This document shows positions 35,426 through 42,631 of a stretch of DNA of 64,000 bases, one piece after another (positions within the stretch are counted from its first letter, which is position 1; each line of letters starts with the position of its first letter). The stretch is from NCBI GenBank assembly GCA_004208945.1, contig SGPE01000015.1:186001-250000 (forward strand), read 5' to 3'. The notes beneath the pieces were generated by a model. That model did no database searches. It was not told the origin of the DNA and saw only the letters and a program-made list of their open reading frames with translations. This DNA is from Pseudoalteromonas sp. CO133X (GTDB taxonomy: Bacteria > Pseudomonadota > Gammaproteobacteria > Enterobacterales > Alteromonadaceae). Position numbers and translations under genes: made by a program.

Positions 35426-35719
35426 ATGAAACTATTATCAAGTCTCTTTCTATCAATAGGCTTAACTTTATTGCCCACTTTACCTATTAGTGCAGCTGAA
35501 GATAAAGGAGCTGTGCAAGTTAAACAGCAAAAGGTGAATATAAATAAAGCCAGTGTTGAGCAACTCACTTTGCTTCCTGGCGTGGGTGAGTCAAAAGCCA
35601 AAGCGATTATAGAACACCGAACTCAGCAGGGGCCTTTTAAATCATTAGAACAACTCAAAGATGTAAAAGGGATCGGTGAAAAGGTGTTCTCGCAGCTAGA
35701 AGGAAAAATTATTCTTTAA
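35426..35719 (+). CDS. ComEA-like helix-hairpin-helix DNA-binding protein
   Basis: The 97-residue protein has a signal peptide (about residues 1-23, ending ISAAED) and a ComEA-type HhH domain (about 38-95) with VNINKASVEQLTLLPGVGES, IIEHRTQQGPF and KDVKGIGEKV. Similar periplasmic proteins bind DNA during natural transformation. The start is ATG 35426 because GGAGG at 35416-35420 lies 5 bp upstream; an ATG at 35405 is less likely. It is divergent from yebG. Confidence 0.9.
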   Translation: MKLLSSLFLSIGLTLLPTLPISAAEDKGAVQVKQQKVNINKASVEQLTLLPGVGESKAKAIIEHRTQQGPFKSLEQLKDVKGIGEKVFSQLEGKIIL

Positions 35720-35724
35720 ATAAG

Positions 35725-35752
35725 TAAACAGGGCGGTTATTCGCCCTGTTTA
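35725..35752. terminator. Bidirectional terminator between comEA-like gene and membrane gene
   Basis: TAAACAGGGCG (35725-35735), loop GTTATT, CGCCCTGTTTA (35742-35752) make a perfect 11-bp stem between converging genes. The right arm and loop overlap the last codons and stop (35737-35739) of the minus-strand gene, so part of the terminator is coding. Confidence 0.8.
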
Positions 35753-36039
35753 AACTCTTTAATTGCGACTTGTAAATGGGGGAGCGCAAACATGTTTTCT
35801 ATCGGTGTTGTTATGAGTGGATAGCTCAGACCAGCTAGTAGCAGCCAAGGCACAAGCGACCAGCCCTGAAAATAAGCTAAACCTAAAAACAGGGGCGCTA
35901 AAAAAACAAGTTTACATACAGATAAAATGATCTTTTGTGTAGGACTTAAATGCGCAAGTGCAAGAGCAATAATTTGCTGACGTTGTCTTACTTTAAACTC
36001 TTTTAAAGCAGGAATTTGACTAGAAAAAAAATACAACAT
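35737..36039 (-). CDS. Small membrane protein (DUF6170-like)
   Basis: This 100-residue protein has two hydrophobic helices (about residues 42-58 and 61-80) and a basic N-terminal region containing FKVRQRQQIIALALAHLSP. It resembles a family of uncharacterised Alteromonadales membrane proteins, but the assignment is by memory only. Its ATG overlaps the dsbB stop by 1 bp, so it is co-transcribed with dsbB, and may relate to membrane or envelope function. Function unknown. Confidence 0.7.
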   Translation of the reverse strand: MLYFFSSQIPALKEFKVRQRQQIIALALAHLSPTQKIILSVCKLVFLAPLFLGLAYFQGWSLVPWLLLAGLSYPLITTPIENMFALPHLQVAIKEFKQGE

Positions 36040-36557
36040 TACAACGACTTTTTAATTACTAAACGACTTGCTACAACAGCGATAAAAACAAGTGAATAGG
36101 CTGCAAAAATAACTTCCATCCACGCAGGCATACTCATTGACGCAAATTGCCAATCTATGTTTCCACAATCACCTGTTGCAGCAAAGAAGCTTGGGATCCA
36201 TTCGTGTAGAGGCATAAAGCTTGGAAAGTTTGGTTCAAATGCACAGCTAAATGCAAACGGGTCTGTATTGTTTTGCATCGCGATGTGTTCTTTGGCAATA
36301 AAGTAGCCCCAAATTGAAGATATCCCCCAAGTAACAAATGCGATAAGTCTACATAGGGTACTTTGTGGGTTGATTGCGCCGACAATACCTGCACCAAGAA
36401 GGCCAAGCATAGCAAAGCGTTGGTAAATACACATTATGCAGGGCTCAAGTCCCATATTGTATTGAAAGAACAGCGCTGTTATTTCAAAAACAAATGCGGT
36501 TAAGGCGAGTAAAACCCAAGGTGTTCTTTTGCTTGCTAATTCAGCTAACCAATTCAT
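36039..36557 (-). CDS. dsbB: Disulfide bond formation protein DsbB
   Basis: DsbB reoxidises DsbA in the periplasm and passes electrons to quinones. The 172-residue protein has four membrane helices and both cysteine pairs: C40-C43 (EPCIMCIYQRF) and C105/C131 in the second periplasmic loop. It overlaps the small membrane gene downstream. No dsbA is seen nearby. Confidence 0.96.
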   Translation of the reverse strand: MNWLAELASKRTPWVLLALTAFVFEITALFFQYNMGLEPCIMCIYQRFAMLGLLGAGIVGAINPQSTLCRLIAFVTWGISSIWGYFIAKEHIAMQNNTDPFAFSCAFEPNFPSFMPLHEWIPSFFAATGDCGNIDWQFASMSMPAWMEVIFAAYSLVFIAVVASRLVIKKSL

Positions 36558-36639
36558 GAAAGATCCAATTTTGAAGTGTTTTCAAGATTATGCTTAGGGA
36601 GTGCCTTGGGTGCAAGTGTCTGCGGTGAATATTCGTAAC

Positions 36640-36665
36640 AAAAAAGGAGCTTGCTAGCTCCTTTT
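36640..36665 (-). terminator. Terminator after pheA
   Basis: On the minus strand, AAAAGGAGC, a 6-nt loop and GCTCCTTTTTT (36642-36665 on the plus strand, with A-run 36640-36645) make a 9-bp stem with U-run, 23 bp after the pheA stop at 36688. Confidence 0.88.
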
Positions 36666-36687
36666 GGTGTTACGACTAGTTTTTACG

Positions 36688-37839
36688 TTAAACGCTGACA
36701 GCTTGTAAAGACTCGCTTTGGTAGCAGCCTAGAATACGAATATATTGGGTGTGCTCTTTCAGCTCTTCGAGTGCTTGTTTGACATGTAAATCATCAAGGT
36801 TAGCCTCTAAGTCTACATAAAAAACCTCTTCCCACGGGTTACCAGGTACAGGGCGAGATTCAAGTTTTACAAGGTTTATTTGATGATGCTTAAATACCAT
36901 TAACGCATCAGCTAATGAACCAGCTTGTTGCTTGGTTGCCATGATCAAGCTTGTTTTTGTTGGTATTTGTTTAGAAACCTGTAGTGGTTTACGTGCAACA
37001 ACAATAAAGCGGCTATGGTTTTCACTTTGATTAGCCAGTCCTGTTTTTACAACCTCTAGACCAACATTTTTCCCTGCTTGAGCTGAGCCGATTGCTGCGC
37101 TATTGGGCGTATCTAATGCTGATTGCAGTGCATGGAAAGTTGAATCACATGTTTCATGTTGAATATCACCGAGCCCTTGTACAAAGCGGCTACATTGGGC
37201 GAAAGGTTGCGGGTGAGCATAGATTTTATTTATGTGAGACAGTTCTGTGTCTGGCAGGGCAAGCAAACAATGTTCAACACTGTGGGTCACTTCACCAACA
37301 ATAGATACTTGCGCATGTTGTAAGAGATCAAATACCTCATTAATACTACCAGAGCTAGTATTTTCAATGGGGAGTAAGCCGAAGTCAGCTTGTCCATTTT
37401 CAACGTTTCCTGTAATTTGTTCAAAGCTTGAACAGCCAATTTCTATTACCTTTCCTGGACGTCGGCTAAAGTATTTATGGCAAGCCAATTGACTATATGA
37501 ACCTTGACCACCCAAGTAAGCGACGCGGTGTGTTTCACTCATCGCATCTGGGTTGAGGCTTTTTTGTAGCATTGCTTGCTGGTTGAGTACAGAGTCTTCA
37601 AGAATGGTTTGAAATACATTGTTAATGTAATAGGCATCTAAACCAAGCGACTTTCCGTAACCAATTAGTTTTTCGAGCAACGCTTGCTCACGTGCTTCAT
37701 CGCGGATTGGTTTATTGTTGGCAATTTTATATTCAACAACGCTGTGGCTAATACGGCGTCGTTTGGCTAGTAAGACAAGTAAGTCTGAATCTATTTCATT
37801 TATATCATGTCTTAACGCATTTAATGTATCAATGCTCAT
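36688..37839 (-). CDS. pheA: Bifunctional chorismate mutase/prephenate dehydratase PheA
   Basis: PheA converts chorismate to prephenate and then phenylpyruvate in phenylalanine synthesis. The 383-residue protein has the chorismate mutase domain (about 1-90; LRHDINEIDSDLLVLLAKRR), the prephenate dehydratase domain (about 103-280; VAYLGGQGSYSQLA, LPIENTSSGSINEVFDLL, NHSRFIVVAR) and a C-terminal ACT domain with the ESRP Phe-binding motif (LVKLESRPVPGNPWEE). The start is ATG at 37837-37839, with GAGGAAA upstream; a longer frame to 37887 lacks support. A leader peptide and attenuator lie upstream. Confidence 0.97.
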   Translation of the reverse strand: MSIDTLNALRHDINEIDSDLLVLLAKRRRISHSVVEYKIANNKPIRDEAREQALLEKLIGYGKSLGLDAYYINNVFQTILEDSVLNQQAMLQKSLNPDAMSETHRVAYLGGQGSYSQLACHKYFSRRPGKVIEIGCSSFEQITGNVENGQADFGLLPIENTSSGSINEVFDLLQHAQVSIVGEVTHSVEHCLLALPDTELSHINKIYAHPQPFAQCSRFVQGLGDIQHETCDSTFHALQSALDTPNSAAIGSAQAGKNVGLEVVKTGLANQSENHSRFIVVARKPLQVSKQIPTKTSLIMATKQQAGSLADALMVFKHHQINLVKLESRPVPGNPWEEVFYVDLEANLDDLHVKQALEELKEHTQYIRILGCYQSESLQAVSV

Positions 37840-37870
37840 ATTGGTTTCCTCATTCCAAAACAGTGCACAA

Positions 37871-37944
37871 ACAAAAAAGCCTCCCAAGTGGGAGGCTTTA
37901 GCTATTCGGTGAAATTATCTCGCAAACAGTTAAGCCTCCTCTAT
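37871..37944 (-). promoter_or_regulatory. Transcription attenuator of pheA
   Basis: On the minus strand, AAAGCCTCCC pairs with GGGAGGCTTT (37890-37899 with 37876-37885; 10-bp stem, 4-nt loop), followed by a T-run, forming an intrinsic terminator before pheA. Upstream, AGGAGGCTTA (37931-37940) can pair with the left arm to form an antiterminator. It can also pair with AGCTTCTT of the leader coding region (AGCTTCTT/AGGAGGCT, with two G-U pairs), giving the 1:2, 2:3 and 3:4 arrangement of classical amino-acid attenuators. Confidence 0.9.
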
Positions 37945-37994
37945 CTAAAGAAGCTAAAAAAAGAAAAGTAAGTGCGAGCGTTAATTTGTTTCAT
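37941..37994 (-). CDS. pheL: pheA operon leader peptide PheL
   Basis: A 17-codon frame encodes MKQINARTYFSFFSFFR, with five Phe and one Tyr, stopping at TAG just before the 1:2 hairpin partner AGGAGG. Ribosome stalling at the Phe codons when Phe-tRNA is scarce would favour the antiterminator and allow pheA transcription. No good Shine-Dalgarno sequence is visible. Too short for ordinary gene calling; the support is its Phe content, position and adjoining attenuator. Confidence 0.9.
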   Translation of the reverse strand: MKQINARTYFSFFSFFR

Positions 37995-38172
37995 TCAGTT
38001 AATGTAAGAAGTGTGGTTTATAAAGTCAACTGCATATTGTACGTAATTTGCAAATCATCGGCTAAGTGAGGAAAATTCATCAATCTTCATAAAAAATTTA
38101 TAAATCTAAAAATGAATCTGGTATATTTGCCTTTGGAGAACAAATAATAACAATTATTAATAAGGTAGCCTA
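37995..38172. other. Intergenic region between pheL and GGDEF/EAL gene
   Basis: This AT-rich stretch contains the candidate pheL promoter on the minus strand. Toward the plus-strand gene it has an AATAAT/ATTATT dyad near 38144-38159 and AAGGTAG at 38162-38168 as a possible ribosome-binding site. No gene or RNA was recognised. Confidence 0.5.
38001..38029 (-). promoter_or_regulatory. Candidate promoter of pheL-pheA
   Basis: On the minus strand, TTGACT (38024-38029) and TACATT (38001-38006) are separated by 17 bp, a reasonable sigma-70 promoter. It would start transcription within a few bases of the pheL AUG, so either the leader is nearly leaderless or a weaker promoter farther upstream is used. 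Confidence 0.5.
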
Positions 38173-41100
38173 GTGGTGTATCGACGCCCGCCATCTCGTT
38201 TTGGTGTGAATTCGTTAAGTATGAAGTTATCGCTGCTGATTTCTGCAATTTGTTTGATTGCAGGTATATGTGCAGCCGCTTTGATGCTTAAGTCAGAAGA
38301 AAAACAGCTTGTTTTTGAAGAACATGAGCTTTTAAAGCATTCGAGTGAACGCTTAAGCCGTCAATTCGACCGTTTAATAAAAACAAAAATCAATATTGCA
38401 GAGCAAGCAAACAATGTCGTTAGCAGCCAGCTGTTAAATAGTGAGTCTCATATACTCAGTAAACACAGTGCTGATATTAAGTTTGCAGTTGATGGCAGTG
38501 TTCGCAGCACCTCAGAAGATGGTTTATCTGCTGCCTTTATCCCAGAAGAAAACTATTCAGAATTTTACAAGCAATTGATCAACGACTCAGAGTCGTTATG
38601 GAAAATTGTTTCACCAACACTTATCCAAGACTTTTTTAATTTTTATCTAGTTACAAAAGATAACTTTATTCGTATTGCACCACCAAACTGGGCACTCAAT
38701 GTACCTGGCGATTTTGATTTCACAAAAGGTGAAACTTTTAATTACGCTCAGAATGTGCTCAACCCGAGCAGGGAAGCTGTGTGGTCAAAAGTGTATTACG
38801 ACACTATTTGGCATAAATGGGTGGTGAGTGTACTTGTTCCCGTTTATCGAGGTAATGAATTTTTTGGTGTTACAGGCAGTGATATTGCGCTCGAAACGCT
38901 ATTGGCTCAACTGCCGATAGGAGATCGTGAGCAACACCTATTAGTATTCGATGCAAAAGGGCAGTTACTCGCACACCCAGATTTAGAAAAATCGATGCTA
39001 GAGCAATATGGTCGAGAAGGTAAAGTGTTACGAACAGAGGATTTTGTTAATCCTGACTTACAAAAGCTCATCGCAGAAACAATTCGCCTAAAATTACCTG
39101 AGTCAGCTAATTCATTTGTTCAAAATGACGAAACACACATTATAAATATTCGTAAAGTTGAGCATTTAAACTGGTATATCGGAATTTACAAAAAACGTTC
39201 TTCAGCATTATTTGCGTTAGAAGAGTTAAAAGTGAAGTTCTTTGGTTTGTTTATTCTATACGCTATTTTAGTGGCGCTATTGTTGCATCAAGCATTGTAT
39301 CAACTGGTACTTCGTCGTATCCACTCATTAGTAAATGCGGTCGTGAGTTTTGGCAAAGGTCAGCTACAAACTGAGTTTCCAAAAGCAAATAAAGATGAAA
39401 TAGGTACACTAAATGGCTCTTTCAGAGACATGGCTATTGAAATTAGAAAGCTGATTGATGGATTAAACCAGCGTATAAGTGAAAAAGAGATAGCAGAGAA
39501 AGCTGCAAATAGACTGTCAAAAGCAGTGGCATTCTCAGGAACCGGTGTGGTTATTACCAATCAAAACTTTGAGATTGAATATGTTAACCCCAAGATGGTT
39601 GAAATGACTGGGTTTGAAGAACGTCATTTTATGGGGTCATCACTTTTAAGCATTATTTCGCAGGAAATGGCAATTTTAGTCGATGATATTGATGTTGATC
39701 TTCGAAGTCGTAATTATTGGCGTGGTGACACTTTACTGCAAGGAAATGAACGTCAGTCAGTGTGGGTGTCGTTAAGTATTTCGCCTATTCGTGAAGACGC
39801 AGGAGAAATCACCAGCTATGTTGCCTCAGCACAAGATATATCGTTTGTAAAAGAGAGCCAGCGAAAAATGGAGCAGCTGGCATATTTTGATACGCTCACC
39901 GGCCTTGCTAATCGTACATTTTTTAGAATGCAGTTACGCAAGTCGATGGCACTTGCAGAGCGTGGTCATTATGCGTTTGCCTTATTCTATTTTGACTTAG
40001 ATGAATTTAAACGTATTAACGATACACTTGGCCATGATGCGGGCGATCAACTATTAGTAGAAGTAGCAAACCGTTTGAAAAAACGTTTGCGCACCGAAGA
40101 TACCATTGCTCGCCTTGGTGGTGATGAATTCGCGGTCCTATTAAGTGGTATAGAACATCAAACTCATGCTATGGAAGTGGCTAATACGATTCAAAAGACA
40201 CTGAATGAGCCAATTAAACTCGGCAATAATGAAGTGATCATTAGTGGTAGTATAGGCATCACGATGGCGCCTTTTGACAGCCAAGAGGAAGATCAGCTGT
40301 TAAAGCATGCAGACCTTGCAATGTATGAAGCAAAAGCCAAAGGCAGAAACACCTATCACTTTTATAGCCAAGAGCTAAATGCCGCTGCCAATGAACGCTT
40401 ATTCATCGAAAATGAGCTACGCACAGGTATTCGCGACAAGCAATTTGTTATTTATTATCAGCCACAAGTCGATAGTCGAAATCAACATGTTGTTGGTTAC
40501 GAAGCGTTGATTAGATGGTTCCACCCAACTGAGGGAATGATCCCTCCAACAAAGTTTATTCCGATTGCTGAAGCAACAGGGCTTATTGTTGAACTAGGGG
40601 CGTGGGTATTACAAGAAGCGTGTGAATTTGCTGCACGGCTAGAAAGAAAAAATTTAAAGAATAACATTTCAATAAATCTCTCGGCGCGCCAATTTAAAGA
40701 CGCTAACCTAGTACTCACCTTAGATAAAATCATCAAACAAACAGGTGTTGAACCCAAACGCTTACATTTAGAGTTAACTGAGAGCATGTTAATGGGGCAT
40801 GTTGAAGCTGCCATATTACAATTACATCAGTTAAAGGCATTGGGTGTATCAATCTCAATTGATGATTTTGGCACAGGCTACTCTTCACTCAGCTATTTGA
40901 AACGCTTCCCTGTTGATATTTTGAAAGTGGATCGCTCGTTTGTTAAAGACATTCCTGATGATTCAAATGACATGGAAATTACAGCGGCGATTATTGCAAT
41001 GGCACAAAAGCTTAAACTCAATGTGGTAGCAGAGGGTGTTGAGACGATTGAACAGATTGAGTTTTTACAAAACAATAACTGCTATATTGTACAAGGTTAC

Positions 41101-41175
41101 TACTACAGCCCACCAGTTAGCGAGGCTGACTTACCTGCGTTGTTTGAGCGTTTAGAACAAACAGATAAAATATAG
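38173..41175 (+). CDS. Membrane sensor diguanylate cyclase/phosphodiesterase (Cache-PAS-GGDEF-EAL)
   Basis: This c-di-GMP enzyme is likely anchored in the inner membrane. The 1000-residue protein has a membrane helix at about residues 17-38, a periplasmic Cache-type sensor (about 45-350), a second helix (about 358-376), a HAMP-like segment, a PAS domain (about 445-560), GGDEF (residues 649-653, RLGGDEFAVLL, with RTED I-site five residues before) and EAL (777-779, YEALIRWFHP) plus DDFGTGYSS from 897. Both catalytic motifs are intact, so it could make or break c-di-GMP. Start is GTG 38173. Confidence 0.93.
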   Translation: MVYRRPPSRFGVNSLSMKLSLLISAICLIAGICAAALMLKSEEKQLVFEEHELLKHSSERLSRQFDRLIKTKINIAEQANNVVSSQLLNSESHILSKHSADIKFAVDGSVRSTSEDGLSAAFIPEENYSEFYKQLINDSESLWKIVSPTLIQDFFNFYLVTKDNFIRIAPPNWALNVPGDFDFTKGETFNYAQNVLNPSREAVWSKVYYDTIWHKWVVSVLVPVYRGNEFFGVTGSDIALETLLAQLPIGDREQHLLVFDAKGQLLAHPDLEKSMLEQYGREGKVLRTEDFVNPDLQKLIAETIRLKLPESANSFVQNDETHIINIRKVEHLNWYIGIYKKRSSALFALEELKVKFFGLFILYAILVALLLHQALYQLVLRRIHSLVNAVVSFGKGQLQTEFPKANKDEIGTLNGSFRDMAIEIRKLIDGLNQRISEKEIAEKAANRLSKAVAFSGTGVVITNQNFEIEYVNPKMVEMTGFEERHFMGSSLLSIISQEMAILVDDIDVDLRSRNYWRGDTLLQGNERQSVWVSLSISPIREDAGEITSYVASAQDISFVKESQRKMEQLAYFDTLTGLANRTFFRMQLRKSMALAERGHYAFALFYFDLDEFKRINDTLGHDAGDQLLVEVANRLKKRLRTEDTIARLGGDEFAVLLSGIEHQTHAMEVANTIQKTLNEPIKLGNNEVIISGSIGITMAPFDSQEEDQLLKHADLAMYEAKAKGRNTYHFYSQELNAAANERLFIENELRTGIRDKQFVIYYQPQVDSRNQHVVGYEALIRWFHPTEGMIPPTKFIPIAEATGLIVELGAWVLQEACEFAARLERKNLKNNISINLSARQFKDANLVLTLDKIIKQTGVEPKRLHLELTESMLMGHVEAAILQLHQLKALGVSISIDDFGTGYSSLSYLKRFPVDILKVDRSFVKDIPDDSNDMEITAAIIAMAQKLKLNVVAEGVETIEQIEFLQNNNCYIVQGYYYSPPVSEADLPALFERLEQTDKI

Positions 41176-41305
41176 TCGCTTATATTTATCTGTTCTTTGG
41201 TAAATTTAGTTAGGACTTCATCCGGCTGGCGGCTATCTGTGAAGAGCAGATGTTAAAACTTATTCAGGCTAAGCGATTACTCCTTAAATTCACGAAAATG
41301 AGCAC

Positions 41306-41823
41306 GTTAGGCACTATTAAATTGCTAGATATTCAAGGAAAATTTGAGTTTGATTAACCTTTTAAAATCCATAAGCGTTATTTTACAGTGTTTTTTGCTT
41401 TTATCGATTTTTAACCTTTTATCTAGTTTCTATTTAGCTTATGTAGAGCTACCTACAAACGATCCCAAATTAATAGCTAGTCACATTTCATCAGGTGTCG
41501 TTATTTCTCTGATTCAAGTTGTCCCAGCTCTAATTGGCTTATTGCTTAGTATTTGGCTTTTAGATAAAACTAATACATCTAAATTATTTAGAAAGTGTTG
41601 CAAATATTTGGCCTTCTTGTGGTTACTGTTTTTCCCAATTGGTACATTCTTAGGTGTTAAACAGTTAAAAAGATTTAAGAATACCTAGCAAGGCGTTTTA
41701 AAAAATTGGGCACTGTAATGCTTTCTCTTAAAATCTTACTAATTTGCTCGGGAATGCTTTAATGCTCTTAATGGCACATTTGCGATGCTAGATTTGATTT
41801 GAGCCTAACTAATCACGTTAAAG
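41306..41823 (+). mobile_element. Possible solitary integron-cassette-like segment
   Basis: GTTAGGC (41306-41312) matches the attC core GTTRRRY and lies 31 bp before a small gene. That gene's stop codon falls inside ACCTAGC-AAGGCG (41682-41694), resembling the RYYYAAC end of an attC, and CACGTTA recurs at 41815-41820. No integrase gene or complete folded attC is apparent, and the two arms pair poorly. Evidence is suggestive only. Confidence 0.3.
41344..41688 (+). CDS. Small hypothetical membrane protein
   Basis: This 114-residue protein of unknown function has three or four hydrophobic helices (about residues 9-33, 48-71 and 86-104) and a basic C-terminus (KQLKRFKNT). The TTG start at 41344 follows AAGGAAAA (41335-41342). 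The gene is more AT-rich than its neighbours and lies alone between the GGDEF-EAL gene and yciH, with possible cassette-type edges. No family is recognised; a toxin, immunity or transport role cannot be inferred. Confidence 0.55.
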   Translation: MSLINLLKSISVILQCFLLLSIFNLLSSFYLAYVELPTNDPKLIASHISSGVVISLIQVVPALIGLLLSIWLLDKTNTSKLFRKCCKYLAFLWLLFFPIGTFLGVKQLKRFKNT

Positions 41824-41839
41824 ATTATTCAGATAAAAT

Positions 41840-41862
41840 AAAAAAGGGGCATTTTTAGCCCC
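41840..41862 (-). terminator. Terminator of yciH
   Basis: On the minus strand, GGGGC, a 7-nt loop and GCCCC (plus-strand arms 41846-41850 and 41858-41862) are followed by a T-run (plus A-run 41840-41845). The hairpin overlaps the yciH stop codon (41855-41857). Confidence 0.8.
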
Positions 41863-42184
41863 CTGCAATTTTCACCTTGAACTTGAGGCCTTCAAGAATC
41901 GCTTTGAGCTTTTCTCTATCATCGCCTTGTACCTCAATAATGCCATCTTTCACCGCACCGCCTTGACCCATCTTACTTTTAATGGTCTTAGCAAGTTTTT
42001 TCAGGTCATGCTCTTGGCTATCAATGCCAACCACTAACATGACACCTTTGCCTTTACGGCCTTTTGTTTGACGCTCAATTCGTAAAAAACCATCTTTAAA
42101 GATTTTACCTTGGATTGATTTTTCCTCTTTAGGCTGTTCAATGCGGCCTGTAGCGGTTGAATATACTAGATTATTATCACTCAT
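41855..42184 (-). CDS. yciH: SUI1/eIF1-like translation factor YciH
   Basis: YciH is a small eIF1-like protein that influences initiation fidelity in bacteria. The 109-residue product has the SUI1 fold with RQTKGRKGKGVMLVVGID, DLKKLAKTIKSKMGQGGAVK and GIIEVQGDDREKL. The start is ATG at 42182-42184, giving MSDNNLVYST; a frame from 42226 exists but lacks homology. It converges with the small membrane gene and is divergent from the STAS gene. Confidence 0.93.
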   Translation of the reverse strand: MSDNNLVYSTATGRIEQPKEEKSIQGKIFKDGFLRIERQTKGRKGKGVMLVVGIDSQEHDLKKLAKTIKSKMGQGGAVKDGIIEVQGDDREKLKAILEGLKFKVKIAGG

Positions 42185-42325
42185 TTTAGATCTCACTTTA
42201 AATGAAGGTTGTATGCTGTAAATCATAACAAATTTCCCTCTAAGTGTTTTAATTTTTGGCTTATTTCTCCTAAGCAGTTATATTTAGATTAGTCTTCGGA
42301 GAGATTTGATTAATAGGAGTTTATT

Positions 42326-42631
42326 ATGAGTTTGACGCGCAGCACTTCTGCTGATGGCGCTATCTTGACCGTACAAATCAAAGGAAAATTTGATTTTAAT
42401 CTGGTTCAATCTTTTCGTCAGGCTTACGCTGACCTAAATGATAATATCAATAAAGTGGTTATTGATCTTAGAGAAACAGATTATATGGATAGCTCGGCAC
42501 TTGGTATGCTTCTTAATATGAAGAAAAACCTAACCGGTAAAGTGGATAATATTCAAATTAGTAATTGCCAACCACAACTAAAGAAAATCCTGCAAATCTC
42601 TCGTTTTGATAAAAAGTTTGATATTGATTGA
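42326..42631 (+). CDS. STAS-domain anti-sigma factor antagonist (CrsA/HsbA-like)
   Basis: The 101-residue STAS protein has the phosphorylatable serine motif DYMDSSALGMLL, as in anti-sigma factor antagonists. AGGAG at 42317-42321 precedes the ATG. It overlaps the following receiver-phosphatase-kinase gene by 1 bp (TGATG). Its partner domains imply a partner switch: unphosphorylated, it would bind the partner's kinase-like domain. This gene pair matches Shewanella CrsA/CrsR, which controls RpoS, and Pseudomonas HsbA/HsbR. The symbol is left open. Confidence 0.85.
   Translation: MSLTRSTSADGAILTVQIKGKFDFNLVQSFRQAYADLNDNINKVVIDLRETDYMDSSALGMLLNMKKNLTGKVDNIQISNCQPQLKKILQISRFDKKFDID

Noticed and set aside
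37840-37887. Extension of pheA to 37887
   Set aside because: The added residues correspond to attenuator sequence; ATG 37839 has GAGGAAA and begins the chorismate mutase domain.
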